Shown: positions 1 through 9,269, numbered from the stretch's first letter. The stretch: 64,000 nucleotides of DNA from Rhizobium sullae (GCF_900169785.1 NZ_FWER01000001.1:63765-127764), one strand, 5' to 3'. Notes: generated by a model from the sequence alone, not told the origin. A program made the numbers and translations.

Positions 1-245
1 TGGCCCACGCTTCACCCCAGCGCTTCGTAGCAATCCCAACATGCTTGAGGAGAGAGCGGATGAGTCAAGGCCCGTAGTAGCATCACGGAGACGATTAGAC
101 GGCAGCACCTTCGCAAGATCGTGCCGCTTTCCGTACATCGAGCGCCACCAGGCATCCTCGTAGGATCGCCCTGCCGGAAACGCGCGAAGACTTGCCGCGC
201 CGGATTTCCCTTCACGACGAAGACGTCAACCATGCGCGTATCGTG

Positions 246-857
246 TCATGTTGCTGGGTTCCCCAGCCCTTCCACCAGCGTGCTCAGTGCCGCATCCAAG
301 GGGGCCAATCCCACCTTCTCGGGGACCAAGAGCCCATCGATCGCAAGCATGGTCATACCGTGGATGAGGCCCCAGCCGGCCGCCGCCTGACCTTCTATAG
401 GCCGCTTGCGAATGCTCCCCGCGGCTTGGCCGCGCCGGAGGATCTCGAGGAGAACATCGAATACCGCCAGCGCCCGCTCATTGAGATGCATTCCCACCGC
501 CTTCCCCTCCTCCGCGCTAAACATCAGGCGGTAGAGAGCCGGGTTGTCGGTTCCAAACGCGACGTAGGCACGAGCTATCGGGGTAATTTCGTCGCGCAGC
601 GTTGTGGGCGCTTTGGACTTCGCAGCGGATAGAGACTCCCGCAGCCGGTCGAAGCCAATCATGGCGAGTTCTGCAAGCAGCGAGGCTTTGTCCGGAAAGT
701 GCTTGTAGGGGGCCGCGTGGCTTACGCCAGCCCGGCGGGCGACTTCGCGCAGCGTGAACTGCCAGCCCTTCTCCTCCCGAAGCATGTCCAGCGCCGTCTC
801 GATAACCGCACGACGGAGATCACCGTGGTGATAGGGGCGGTTGGGTGCGTCCTGCAT
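246..857 (-). CDS. TetR/AcrR family transcriptional regulator
   Basis: A 203-residue repressor-type regulator. The N-terminal helix-turn-helix covers about residues 10-60, with the pattern FTLREVARRAGVSHAAPYKHF followed by DKASLLAEL. The C-terminal half resembles the WHG/TetR_C_13 ligand domain. It is transcribed away from the aldehyde dehydrogenase on the other strand, which starts about 100 bases away. That layout suggests it represses this dehydrogenase and itself in response to an aldehyde or aromatic ligand; this is inference. The ATG at 857 is a natural start. The 245 bases to its left, up to the window edge, show no convincing gene. Confidence 0.85.
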   Translation of the reverse strand: MQDAPNRPYHHGDLRRAVIETALDMLREEKGWQFTLREVARRAGVSHAAPYKHFPDKASLLAELAMIGFDRLRESLSAAKSKAPTTLRDEITPIARAYVAFGTDNPALYRLMFSAEEGKAVGMHLNERALAVFDVLLEILRRGQAAGSIRKRPIEGQAAAGWGLIHGMTMLAIDGLLVPEKVGLAPLDAALSTLVEGLGNPAT

Positions 858-887
858 GGTACCTCAAAGTTTCTTGTGATTACATTG

Positions 888-917
888 TTGACAGTGACTA
901 CTTAAGCGCCTATGTCA
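888..917. promoter_or_regulatory. Inverted repeat TTGACA-N18-TGTCAA, candidate TetR operator
   Basis: In the divergent gap between the tetR gene and the aldehyde dehydrogenase, TTGACA at 888-893 is mirrored by TGTCAA at 912-917. The left arm also reads as a -35 box, with TATGTC at 911-916 as a weak -10 for rightward transcription. A repressor bound here would cover a promoter of the dehydrogenase. The repeat is seen directly; its role is inferred. Confidence 0.4.
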
Positions 918-954
918 AGGGCATAAGTTTCTCCTGTCTACATTGGGGTGGACC

Positions 955-2382
955 ATGAACGCAATCGAAAAAATCACCGACGCTGATCGGCTAGGCAGTC
1001 TCCTCGCGGCCCAGCGTGCTGCCTTTCTGCGTGACGGACCGCCTTCGCTGGCGCAGCGGCGCGCTGATCTGGCTAGGTTCAGGGCCACGATAATCGGGCA
1101 CCGCAAAGCGATCGAAGATGCCATCAATGCCGATTTCGGGCATCGCTCGAGGTATGAGACGGCGATCATGGAGGTTGGAGGGGTCGCCGAGGGCACGAAG
1201 TACCTGATCCGCAACCTTCACAAATTCATGGCGCCGACCCGCCGCCACGTTGCTCTGCACATGCGGACGGGCAACGCCCGCATCGAATATCAGCCGCTTG
1301 GCGTCGTCGGCGTGATGTCACCGTGGAACTATCCGGTGAACCTCGCGCTGATGCCGGTCGCAACAGCCATCGCTGCCGGAAACCGGGTGATGCTGAAACC
1401 CTCGGAGTTTACACCCGTCACCAATGCGCTACTCGCAAAAATGTTCAGCGAGATATTCTCAGAGGACCAGTTCGCGATCGTGACCGGTGATGCGGCGGTA
1501 GGGGCGGCATTCACTGCCCTGCCGTTTGACCATCTCATCTTCACCGGCAGCACCGCAGTGGGGCGGGCGGTGATGAAGGCTGCTAGCGCCAACCTCGTCC
1601 CGATCACCCTTGAACTTGGGGGCAAATCGCCGGTCATTGTCGCCAAAGGCCACTCCCTCGACCAAGCGGCGGCGTCCATTGCTTTCGGCAAGCTGCTCAA
1701 CGCTGGCCAGACGTGCATCGCCCCGGATTACGCGCTTGTCCACGAAAACGACGTCGAGTCGTTCGTTGGGGCGTATGACCGGAAAGTCGCGTCCTTCTAT
1801 GCGGACGGGCCGACGAGTGAACACTATACTTCCATCATCAATGAGCGGCACCACGCTCGGCTCCAGGGCCTGATCGAGGATGCTGGCGCCAGGGGAGCGC
1901 GGATCATCGAGGTCGGCAACCGGCCCGGTGATGCATCTCGTCGCCCCAACACGCTGGCGCCAACCGTCGTGCTTGGCGTCACAGACACCATGCGCATCGC
2001 TCATGAGGAGATCTTCGGTCCGATCCTGCCGGTCTTTCCCTACCGCGACATCAGCGATGCGATTGCCTATGTGAACGCCCGGCCTCGGCCGCTCGCGCTC
2101 TACTATTTCGGCGCTGATGATGAAGACCGACGCATGGTGCTGAGCCGAACAACCTCAGGAAACGTCACTATCAACGGGACGATCATGCACATCGCCCAGG
2201 ATGACTTGCCCTTCGGCGGCGTCGGGCCCAGCGGCATGGGCGCTTACCATGGCGTCGAGGGCTTCCGTACGCTCAGCCATGCCAAGGGGATCTACGAGCA
2301 GGGTCGCTGGAACCTCTCCAACCTCCTCCATGCCCCGTTCAGACAGCCGATCGATATCATCCTCAACATGATGCTTCGGTGA
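955..2382 (+). CDS. Aldehyde dehydrogenase, coniferyl-aldehyde type
   Basis: A 475-residue NAD(P)-dependent aldehyde dehydrogenase. The catalytic glutamate is in TLELGGKSP (Glu220) and the nucleophilic cysteine in NAGQTCIAPDY (Cys254), the usual 34 residues apart. The GQTCIAPDY context and the short length match the class 3/coniferyl aldehyde dehydrogenase group, so aromatic or medium-chain aldehydes are likely substrates; the exact one is not shown. I chose the ATG at 955; an in-frame TTG at 943 is possible but weaker. The stop lies 41 bases before the start of the GFA-like gene. Control by the divergent TetR gene is likely. Confidence 0.85.
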   Translation: MNAIEKITDADRLGSLLAAQRAAFLRDGPPSLAQRRADLARFRATIIGHRKAIEDAINADFGHRSRYETAIMEVGGVAEGTKYLIRNLHKFMAPTRRHVALHMRTGNARIEYQPLGVVGVMSPWNYPVNLALMPVATAIAAGNRVMLKPSEFTPVTNALLAKMFSEIFSEDQFAIVTGDAAVGAAFTALPFDHLIFTGSTAVGRAVMKAASANLVPITLELGGKSPVIVAKGHSLDQAAASIAFGKLLNAGQTCIAPDYALVHENDVESFVGAYDRKVASFYADGPTSEHYTSIINERHHARLQGLIEDAGARGARIIEVGNRPGDASRRPNTLAPTVVLGVTDTMRIAHEEIFGPILPVFPYRDISDAIAYVNARPRPLALYYFGADDEDRRMVLSRTTSGNVTINGTIMHIAQDDLPFGGVGPSGMGAYHGVEGFRTLSHAKGIYEQGRWNLSNLLHAPFRQPIDIILNMMLR

Positions 2383-2423
2383 CCAGCATGCCGTCATCAA
2401 ATCAAGCTCAGGAGCATCCGCAC

Positions 2424-2885
2424 ATGACCGCCCATACATCGTTGCCGCTACGCGGTTCCTGCGAGTGCAGCGCTTGCTCGTTCGAGGTGCATACGTCGCC
2501 GAAAGCCAGGTTCCGGTGCCACTGCCTGATCTGCCAGGAGTTCAATGGTAAACCGTTCGCGGATGTGGTCGCTGTTCGCGCCAGGGATGTCGTGCTGAAA
2601 ACCGCCGGCAACATCTCATTCAAGAAGCACCGTCCGCCGCCGAACTTCAATCGCGGGATCTGCCGGACCTGCGGCAGGCCCGTTGTGGAGGTTGCGGGCG
2701 TCTGGCCGTTCAAAGTGATGTTCATCCCGGCCAGCAATTTCGAGCCCGAGGCCCGTCTCCCGCCGGTTCGGATCGACATATTCTATCACCGTCGTGTGCT
2801 GGACATGCCCGATAGCGTGCCCAAATACAGCGGTTATTTCGCGAGCGAGTTGGCCATCGGGAAACTGATCATGAGTGGCTTGTAG
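2424..2885 (+). CDS. GFA/CENP-V domain protein
   Basis: A 153-residue protein of the glutathione-dependent formaldehyde-activating (GFA) fold. Three cysteine clusters fit its zinc sites: CECSAC near the start, CHCLIC about 30 residues later, and CRTCG in the middle. Family members bind zinc and glutathione-like thiols, and many have no proven activity. AGGAG at 2410-2414 sits nine bases before the chosen ATG; earlier in-frame starts (2379, 2388) lack this spacing. It follows the aldehyde dehydrogenase closely, so the two probably form one aldehyde-handling operon. Confidence 0.75.
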   Translation: MTAHTSLPLRGSCECSACSFEVHTSPKARFRCHCLICQEFNGKPFADVVAVRARDVVLKTAGNISFKKHRPPPNFNRGICRTCGRPVVEVAGVWPFKVMFIPASNFEPEARLPPVRIDIFYHRRVLDMPDSVPKYSGYFASELAIGKLIMSGL

Positions 2886-3252
2886 GGCGCCGGCTAAAGT
2901 ACCGTTCGCGCGGAAACGCCCCGTGAAGGGGAGCTTTCACATTAGATTTCAAGCCTTGATCTGCAAAAAGTACCGTCAGACAGATCCGCCGCACTTTCGC
3001 CCGCGATTTGCTCGGTTTCAAAGGCTATCGATTTCGGTTGGTCTATTTTCCTCGGAGTTCTCCGCAAAAGCGGCGTCTCCAGCCTTGCCAAAAAGACCGT
3101 CGGCGATGGTGAAGTCCGTCGCCGTCAGTAGTGTGACCCCGCGCCGGTTGCGATACGGCGCAACATTCGCGGAATGAACGACGCCGCTTCAAGCGATCGC
3201 AGCTCGGCTTCCGACCGGATTACGGCAAGCGTCGCCGGCGACCTGCCGGGCG
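2886..3252. other. Non-coding stretch with integrase-arm-like repeats
   Basis: No gene was found. AAAGTACCGT occurs at about 2895-2904 and AAAAAGTACCGTCAG at about 2964-2978. The same 13-base core (AAAAGTACCGTCA) recurs at 18767 and beside the integrase remnant at 33.8 kb. Parts of 2990-3110 (CGGTTTCA...TATCG, and AGCC...AAAGACCGTC) loosely resemble 6330-6430. This may be a decayed island end, but no clear copy of the guaA att core lies next to it. Confidence 0.35.
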
Positions 3253-4149
3253 TCAGTCGCGCGATATGGACGGCCCCGCGATAAGCGAAGCGTACGCGGC
3301 GAGCCTGCGGGATACGAACTCCGTGAAGAGCCGCACGCGCTTCGTCTTGCGTGTCTCCCCCTGTGTGAGAAGCCAGAGCGTTCCGTACATGTGCAGGTCG
3401 GTGCCCGGCACCCTCACCAGTAGGGGGTCGGCATCGCCAACGAAGCATGGCAGTGTCGTGATCCCGAGCCCTTGCCGTACAGCAACGATCTGCGCCTCGG
3501 CGTCCGTGGTCCTGAATGGAACCCCCGTGGTGCGAACCTCACCCTCGCCGGCCCAATCCGGAATTCCATGAATGCTTATGACGATCCACCGGATGGGATC
3601 AGGCGCGCCCGCACGCCATGCGGCTAGTCGATCGCAGGACATGTAGACGCCGCCGAACAGCTCCGGTCCCTTCAGGCCGTGAAGGTTGAGCGGCAGGGTT
3701 TTGCGGTCGTAGACGACGCGGATCGCCACGTCGGCCTCTCGGTTGGTCAGATTTGCCAGCTCGCCGGACGACAAGACTTCCATCTCGATGTCCGGATGCA
3801 GACGCGCGAAATCGGCGAAGTCCGGCATGAGCAGGTGTGTCGCGAGGGTCGGAGCCAACGTCACCCGCAGAAGCCCGCGCACGCTCTGGTCGCGCCCGAA
3901 TACGCGCGTCTCCAGCTGGTGCGACGACGCTTCCATCTGGTTCGCGAGCTCGAGGACCTCCTCGCCCGCAGCCGTCAAGCGGTAGCCCGAAGGCAGCTTT
4001 TCGAACATCTGCGCCCCGAGGCGTTCCTCGAGCTGTGCGATGCGTCGCAGCACGGTCGAGTGATACACCCCGAGGCGCTCGGCAGCACCCCGCACTGAGC
4101 CTCCGCGCGCCACGGCAAGAAAGTAGCGAATGTCATCCCAGTCGATCAT
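3253..4149 (-). CDS. LysR family transcriptional regulator
   Basis: A 298-residue LysR-type regulator. The N-terminal winged HTH (IDWDDIRYFLAVARGGSVRGAAERLGV, residues 2-28) is followed by the HSTVLRRIAQLEERLG linker helix and a substrate-binding-like effector domain. I start at the ATG at 4149, which gives the canonical start of the family; a longer in-frame extension upstream has no family likeness. It is divergent from the SDR gene at 4418 across a 268-base gap, the usual layout for a LysR regulator and its target. No confident T-N11-A box was singled out. Confidence 0.85.
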   Translation of the reverse strand: MIDWDDIRYFLAVARGGSVRGAAERLGVYHSTVLRRIAQLEERLGAQMFEKLPSGYRLTAAGEEVLELANQMEASSHQLETRVFGRDQSVRGLLRVTLAPTLATHLLMPDFADFARLHPDIEMEVLSSGELANLTNREADVAIRVVYDRKTLPLNLHGLKGPELFGGVYMSCDRLAAWRAGAPDPIRWIVISIHGIPDWAGEGEVRTTGVPFRTTDAEAQIVAVRQGLGITTLPCFVGDADPLLVRVPGTDLHMYGTLWLLTQGETRKTKRVRLFTEFVSRRLAAYASLIAGPSISRD

Positions 4150-4417
4150 GGTGCAATCCGGCACCGCGCGGTGCGCCTTCCAAAGCCCGAATCTAACGCA
4201 TCGTATAGCAGTACTGGCGGTCATCATAGCTTATGGCGACGAGCGCGGGCCAATTTCGAACGGCGGACACCGATCGTCGCGGCTGGCGTCAGTCGTCCAG
4301 CCGGATCGATTTTGCACCACCGATGTGCGCGCTTCCGCACTCAACAACTGATGCCGGCGGGCCCATTTCGAGGTCTCGGGGGCAAGATGCTATCCCGACA
4401 CCAGGACAGGAGAAGGT

Positions 4418-5155
4418 ATGGGAAAGCTTGAAGGTAAGGTTGCAGTCATCACGGGTGGTACCTCCGGTATGGCGCTTGAGACGGCGAAACTATTCGTCGA
4501 AGAAGGGGCCTATGTGTTCATCACCGGCCGGCGGCAGGAGGTCCTCGACGAGGCGGTGAAGGCGATTGGCCGCAACGTGACCGGCGTGCGCGCCGACTCC
4601 GCCAACCTGGCGGACCTCGACCGGCTCTACGAGAAGGTGAAATCCGTAAAGGGGCACATCGACATCGTCTTCGCCAGCGCCGGCGGCGGAGAAGTCGACA
4701 AGCCGATCGGGTCGATCTCGGAGCAGTTGGTCGACGATACGCTCAATCTCAACGTCCGCGGTACGCTGTTCACCGTCCAAAAGGCGTTACCCCTGATGCG
4801 CGAGGGCGGCTCGATCATCCTCAACGCCTCGAATGCGCACCTCAAGGGATATGCTGGAGCAAGCTTGTACGCGGCTGCCAAGGCGGCAGTCAGGTCGTTC
4901 GCGCGAAGCTGGACGAACGACCTGCAGGACCGAAAGATCCGGGTGAACAGCATCAGTCCGGGAGCGATCGGCGACACGGCCGCCTTCGCCGGAATTTCCA
5001 AAGAGTTGACGGACTACTTCGTCTCGCTGGTTCCGTTGGGACGCTTCGGGCTTTCTACGGAGATCGCGGCTGCGGTCCTCTATCTCGCCTCGGACGACAG
5101 TCGTTTCACGACGGCCATCGATCTCGTTGTCGACGGGGGCATGTCGCAGGTCTGA
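4418..5155 (+). CDS. Short-chain dehydrogenase/reductase (SDR)
   Basis: A 245-residue classical-length SDR oxidoreductase. It has the cofactor motif near residue 12 (ITGGTSGMA), an ASAGGG motif in place of NNAG, a serine-containing LNASNAH segment, and the catalytic YAAAK. The nucleotide loop reads TGGTSGMA, so the last glycine of TGxxxGxG is replaced. The arginines in ITGRRQE suggest NADP(H). It is strongly similar to the SDR on the minus strand at 19188-19922 (same MGKLEGKVAVITGG start), which lies in the neighbouring proposed island. An AGGAGAAGG ribosome site precedes the ATG. Substrate unknown. Confidence 0.85.
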   Translation: MGKLEGKVAVITGGTSGMALETAKLFVEEGAYVFITGRRQEVLDEAVKAIGRNVTGVRADSANLADLDRLYEKVKSVKGHIDIVFASAGGGEVDKPIGSISEQLVDDTLNLNVRGTLFTVQKALPLMREGGSIILNASNAHLKGYAGASLYAAAKAAVRSFARSWTNDLQDRKIRVNSISPGAIGDTAAFAGISKELTDYFVSLVPLGRFGLSTEIAAAVLYLASDDSRFTTAIDLVVDGGMSQV

Positions 5156-5329
5156 CCCCGACGCCGTCCCGCGGTTGGCCCTCCAATGGCGGGATCACTA
5201 GGCGCGGAGCCTAGAGCGCTGATGCAACTCGTTCCCAGGCGTGCGCGCAAAACTTGATCGATTGGGCGAGCAACCTAGCCAACGTTCGCTTTGCGAACTT
5301 TAGTTCTAACACAACATCGGAGAAACATT

Positions 5330-5929
5330 ATGAGCTACGCAATTGTAGGATTCGGTAAGATAGGCCAGGCTCTCGCCCACGCCTTCGCCCGTAAAAACAT
5401 CGAGGTGACCGTCGCGAGCCGCCGGCCGCCCGAGGCGTTGACGCCGCAGGCTCAGGCGATTGGACCCACGGTCGTCGCCAAGTCGCTGCGGGAAGCACTC
5501 GAGGCCGACACAATCATCTTGGCGGTCCCGTTCGGGGAGCACCGCGCGGTTGCGAAGGCCCTGCCGAGTTGGGAAGGCAAGACGGTCATCGACGCGATGA
5601 ACGCGTTTCCTGTCCCTGAAGAGCTGGACGGCCTCCCGTCCTCTGCCTTCGTTACGAAGTCGTTCACCGGCGCCAAGCTCGTGAAAGGTTTCAATCACCT
5701 GATTGCGGCCACCCTGGCTACCGATCCGATCGTCGAGGGCGGCCACCGGGTCGTCTTTCTGGCGAGCGACGACGAGGACGCGATCGCTCCCGTAGCGGCC
5801 TTGGCCAAACAACTCGGGTTTGCGCCCGTCGAGCTGGGAAAGCTCAACGAGGGTGGCACGCTGGTGCACGCACGCGGCCGCACTTGGGGCCAGCTCATCT
5901 TCCAGGATTTGTTCAAGAAAGAGCAGTAA
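5330..5929 (+). CDS. NADPH-dependent F420-reductase-like (NADP-binding) protein
   Basis: A 199-residue Rossmann protein. It starts MSYAIVGFGKIGQALAHAFA, a GxGxxG dinucleotide motif, and continues with VASRRPPE, which suggests NADP. It fits the short F420-dependent NADP-reductase-like family; many members in bacteria without F420 have unknown substrates. I use the ATG at 5330 because the family begins there; GGAGAA lies just upstream. A frameshifted close paralogue is at 26390. There the gene is followed at once by an SRPBCC gene, and here by a remnant of one. Confidence 0.75.
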   Translation: MSYAIVGFGKIGQALAHAFARKNIEVTVASRRPPEALTPQAQAIGPTVVAKSLREALEADTIILAVPFGEHRAVAKALPSWEGKTVIDAMNAFPVPEELDGLPSSAFVTKSFTGAKLVKGFNHLIAATLATDPIVEGGHRVVFLASDDEDAIAPVAALAKQLGFAPVELGKLNEGGTLVHARGRTWGQLIFQDLFKKEQ

Positions 5930-5932
5930 TCG

Positions 5933-6036
5933 ATCTACGACCGTGTGATCGACGCCGAGAACTGGTCGCGCGCGCCAACTTCTTCGAGCGCGCGACCGAA
6001 TATTTGAAGGCCACAAAGTCGCGAAGGTTGGGGTGA
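5933..6036 (+). pseudogene. Remnant of an SRPBCC-family gene
   Basis: Directly after the preceding stop the sequence reads TACGACCGTGTGATC followed by GACGCCGAGAACTGG. These match two separated parts of the intact SRPBCC gene at 26991 (codons for YDHVI, and about 35 codons later DAENW) joined by an internal deletion. The start codon is ATC instead of ATG. Together with the upstream gene this is a decayed copy of the reductase-SRPBCC pair seen intact-to-frameshifted at 26.4-27.5 kb. Confidence 0.5.
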
Positions 6037-6712
6037 GCCCGACGGCCTATGGGCGCCGTTCGAAGAGCGGGGAGACGCCCGACAGAGCGGCAGATCTGCG
6101 GGTCGCCTCGAATCTATCGACTGCTATCGCTGGCCTGGGATTCGCTCGAGTGTCCTCTGCTATCCGATACTACTCCACGGTACTCCCCTTCACTCCCATT
6201 CGATTGTTCTGAGCGATCGTAGAGCGTTGATCTAGCGGGGCAACGTTTTTCTGTGCGCCACGAAGAACCATCTCCCCGATCCGTCAGAAATTTCCGCTCT
6301 TGAATTGAAAGGGGAAATTCGCCGGTTCCAAGTCGGCCCGGTTTCAGGGACTATCGGCGTCAATCGTTCAATTTTTTGTTCTTCGGCTGCGCGTTCACGA
6401 TCAGCCCTGCCAGCAAAAGACCGTCACGACCAGCGAGAGCCCTACGATATCGCTAGTGTCCACATCGACCTCCCTCCTTGCGATCAGCCAACGATCTCGC
6501 GTGGCGGGACCTGACCGTCGCGGTCCGGGCGCGCACCAAACCGCCAGATATGAGCAGAGCTCCATCGACATGCGCCGGTCGGCCCGAGTGCCGCGGCTCT
6601 CGGCTGAAAAATTTGCCGAGGTCGATGAATCCGGGCTGGTCCCCCCGTCTACGTACATGAGGCGGCGTTTGAATCGGCTGCCCGCGGCCGGAGAAAACTG
6701 AGGAGAACAGCC
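6037..6712. other. Gene-free stretch with an att-like core
   Basis: No credible coding region. It contains the guaA-like att core at 6194-6204. About 210 bases to the right, AAAAGACCGTCACGACC (around 6415) resembles the arm repeat next to guaA with one base missing. Short open frames here lack family likeness. Confidence 0.4.
6194..6204. other. Candidate decayed att site (guaA 3'-end-like core)
   Basis: TCCCATTCGAT differs by one base from TCCCACTCGAT inside the 3' end of guaA (34050-34060); the following TGT is CGT there. Read in guaA orientation it is ATCGAATGGGAGTGA against ATCGAGTGGGAATGA. It would mark the far end of an older island inserted at guaA. Such a short match needs the context of the other copy at 18557 to be persuasive. 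Confidence 0.45.
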
Positions 6713-7153
6713 ATGAGTAGCGAAAAAATCTTCGAATACGATCTCGATATCGTGGGCGTCACCGACTACGGCGCGAAGATGGAAGCCATCTTTACAGGGC
6801 AAGAAAATGTGCCGCTGCAGGGGGCTCAATTCGATGTCACGCTTGCAGGATCAATCAAGGGGCGCGTGGCGGGATCGCTGCGCGGCATTGATTACCTGCG
6901 GGTGCGCGCCGATGGCCGCCGGGAACTCGATCTCCGCGGCACCATCGAAACCGACGACGGGAGCAGGATTGCGTTTTCCGCCGACGGCGTCGGCACACCG
7001 CGCGAGGGCGAGCCGATCGTCGACCTGGCTGTGAAAATCCATCTCCTCACGGCCGCAGCGGATTACGCCTGGGTCAACGCGCGACCGGCCTGGGGTGCCG
7101 GCTACGCGAACGTCGCCACCGGGAAGATCCATATCGACGCCTTTCTGCATTGA
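6713..7153 (+). CDS. DUF3237 domain protein
   Basis: A 146-residue protein that fits the DUF3237 family, a small beta-barrel-like fold of unknown function. The pattern includes an N-terminal FEYDLDIVG strand, a GSIKGRVAGSLRG turn, a central DLRGTIETDDG segment and the terminal ADYAWVNARPAWGAGYANVATGKIHID. GAGGAGAAC precedes the ATG. It stands upstream of the GST gene on the same strand with an 87-base gap, so co-transcription is possible. Function unknown; such proteins often sit near aromatic-compound genes. Confidence 0.7.
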   Translation: MSSEKIFEYDLDIVGVTDYGAKMEAIFTGQENVPLQGAQFDVTLAGSIKGRVAGSLRGIDYLRVRADGRRELDLRGTIETDDGSRIAFSADGVGTPREGEPIVDLAVKIHLLTAAADYAWVNARPAWGAGYANVATGKIHIDAFLH

Positions 7154-7240
7154 CGTAGAGGCGACCGATGATTTTTCGAACATCGGATCGTCCTTAAGAA
7201 ACAGGGACGCCTTCCGCGCCCCTCGCCGAGGAGGATGAAG

Positions 7241-7930
7241 ATGGCAATCGAGATTTTTTGGCTGAGCGGCAGCCCTTATTCGTGGCGCGTGCTGTTGGCG
7301 CTGGAGATCAAACAGGCTTCCTACGTCGATCGGCGCTTGGATGGCTCCAAGGGTGATTTGAAGTCACCGGAATACCTCGCCATCAATCCCCGCGGACGCG
7401 CGCCGGCGCTGCGCGACGGCGACTTCGTTCTGAACGAGTCCGTCGCCATCATGGCCTACCTGGATCAAGCCTGCCCGGGTCCCAAGCTGTTCGGCGCCTC
7501 GGCCGGGGAGACCGGTCAAATCTGGCGGGTCATCTGCGAATGCTCGGACTATCTGGCGGATGAAACGATAGCGGCCGTTCTGCCTGTCTTTAGTGGGCAA
7601 CTGCCGGAAAAGCGTGAAGCGGTCTTTGCGTCTGTCGAGAAGGTCCGCGCGGAGTTCGCCCGGATCGAGCGGGTCCTAGCGGACCAGGACTGGTTCGTGG
7701 GGGACGCCATCAGCGCCGCCGATATCGCGGTCTACCCGTTCGCCGCCCTCGCCCTCCGCGGCGCGCGGGCGGCCGAAAAGCAGGGCGTCGATCTGGGCTT
7801 CTTGCCGTTCGTCGGGCGCTATCCGGCGGTCGGACGCTGGATGGACCGGATCGAGGCTCTCCCTAGATACCAGAAAACCTATCCGCCGCATTGGCGCGCC
7901 GCGGACGTCGCACCAGGGAGCGCGGTCTGA
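7241..7930 (+). CDS. Glutathione S-transferase family protein
   Basis: A 229-residue GST-fold protein. The N-terminal thioredoxin-like domain carries SGSPYSWRVLLALE with a serine-rich active-site region, the cis-proline NPRGRAPAL and the glutathione-contact motif LNESVAIMAYLD. The C-terminal helical domain contains the capping motif ISAADIAVYP. The start at 7241 is preferred over the ATG at 7235 because GAGGAGG (7228-7234) gives proper spacing only to the second. Probable conjugation or reduction of electrophiles; substrate unknown. Confidence 0.85.
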   Translation: MAIEIFWLSGSPYSWRVLLALEIKQASYVDRRLDGSKGDLKSPEYLAINPRGRAPALRDGDFVLNESVAIMAYLDQACPGPKLFGASAGETGQIWRVICECSDYLADETIAAVLPVFSGQLPEKREAVFASVEKVRAEFARIERVLADQDWFVGDAISAADIAVYPFAALALRGARAAEKQGVDLGFLPFVGRYPAVGRWMDRIEALPRYQKTYPPHWRAADVAPGSAV

Positions 7931-8178
7931 CGTCCTGGCTCGGATCGCTACGCAATGACGTCATTTCCTCTCGCACAATGGGTCGGATAAGACTCTGCGA
8001 TCGATCTACGGGGCAGCTCTTTCGCACATACGGGTTGATGCCCAGCTACTCCATCTTCGCGCGAACCCCGCAAGGTCGGGGCCTGCAAGCGCGTCTCCTC
8101 GTTTGAACTTTGGCGTGGTCAGCCCGTTCTATCCGATCTTGCGACAGTCCTAGGTCGACGGACTCCACATTCGGACGG

Positions 8179-8210
8179 ATAGCGCCAGTGACAAGCGTCA
8201 CTGGCGCTAT
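8179..8210. terminator. Bidirectional hairpin terminator
   Basis: A perfect 14-base stem (ATAGCGCCAGTGAC at 8179-8192 with its complement at 8197-8210) around a four-base loop lies between the convergent GST and SDR genes. There is no long T-tract, but the placement fits a shared transcription stop. Confidence 0.65.
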
Positions 8211-8234
8211 TGGAGTGTCTGCCACGAGCGGGCG

Positions 8235-9029
8235 TCAATCGACGATCAAACCACCGGTGAGATTGGCGACCGTGCCGGTCATCGCGCTGGCCTTGTCGGA
8301 AGCGAGGAAGGCCGCGAACTCGGCCACTTCGGCGACCGACGTGGAGCGCTTCCGGTGCGTCATGCCTTCGACGAAGCCCTGAAACTGCTGCGGCGTGATC
8401 CCCAGCGCCTTCGCGTGCAGGCCGAAGACGACGTCGATCGTCTGTGTCTCAGGCATGCCGGTTGAGCGCAGGACGATCGAGCGGACGCCGCTCGGCCCCA
8501 ATTCCGCGGAGAGGTTGCGGCTCAGCGCCTCCATCGCCGCCCAGGCCGGGCCCATGCCGCCGACAAGCGCCGCGCCGATACGCGCCGGCTCGGGCGTGTT
8601 CATCAGGATGACCCCGGAGCCCGCCTTCGACATGCGCCTGGCTGCGGCCCTCGCCGTGAGGAACTGCGAGCGCATGTAGAGGTTGATCGGCGCCAGGAAG
8701 CTATCGACCGGCAGTTCGGCGATCGGGATGCCCTGAGTTCCCGGCTGGGGCACCGCCGTGATGGCGTTGAACGAGATGTCGATCCTGCCGGCCTTCTCGG
8801 CGACTGACGCGATGTGGGCCTCCACCGCCGCTTCGTCGAGGGCATCGACCAGGGCCGCGTCGGCAAAACCGCCGTGAGAGGAGATCTTGTCCGCGACGGC
8901 GCGGACCGTTTCGAGCCGCCGACCGGTCAGGTAGACCTTCGCGCCCTCGCGAGCGAACCGACCGCCCACCGCGCCGCCGATCGCGCCGCCTGCGCCATAG
9001 ATCACGGCGACTTTGTCCTTGAGCAACAT
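8235..9029 (-). CDS. Atypical SDR-family protein lacking the catalytic Tyr/Lys
   Basis: A 264-residue Rossmann protein of the SDR superfamily. The cofactor loop reads IYGAGGAIGGAVG near residue 12, and an LTGRR motif suggests NADP. The usual YxxxK site is replaced by GGMGPAWAAMEAL, and the catalytic serine region reads MNTPEPARI. It may be catalytically dead, or use an enoyl-reductase-like or other chemistry. The C-terminal FAAFLASDKASAMTG..NLTGG tail is normal. I use the ATG at 9029 because the Rossmann strand starts there. It is divergent from the SDR at 9270. Confidence 0.75.
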   Translation of the reverse strand: MLLKDKVAVIYGAGGAIGGAVGGRFAREGAKVYLTGRRLETVRAVADKISSHGGFADAALVDALDEAAVEAHIASVAEKAGRIDISFNAITAVPQPGTQGIPIAELPVDSFLAPINLYMRSQFLTARAAARRMSKAGSGVILMNTPEPARIGAALVGGMGPAWAAMEALSRNLSAELGPSGVRSIVLRSTGMPETQTIDVVFGLHAKALGITPQQFQGFVEGMTHRKRSTSVAEVAEFAAFLASDKASAMTGTVANLTGGLIVD

Positions 9030-9188
9030 CTTGATTTTCCTAAAATTCATTGTGCTGACGCAGCGCCGTCGGCTCATCCATCGGCATTCGGCGTCACCAG
9101 CGATGACGCTCCCGACCGGGCAAATTCATCGGTCATGGCGACTGGCCGACGACGGCCGCGGTGTCTGCTGACGACGAGGCGTCGCCAG

Positions 9189-9209
9189 CGCTCGAAAATT
9201 TTCAGAGCG
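9189..9209. promoter_or_regulatory. Palindromic site between divergent SDR genes
   Basis: GAAAATTTTC (9194-9203) is a perfect palindrome flanked by CGCTC and A-GAGCG, giving about 20 bases of near-dyad in the gap between the two divergent SDR genes. A regulator site is plausible; no regulator can be assigned. Confidence 0.3.
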
Positions 9210-9269
9210 GCCGATGAATCTCGATCCGGCGGCCCGTCCTAGCAGACAGGACCCTCGGTGGAGATGAAC

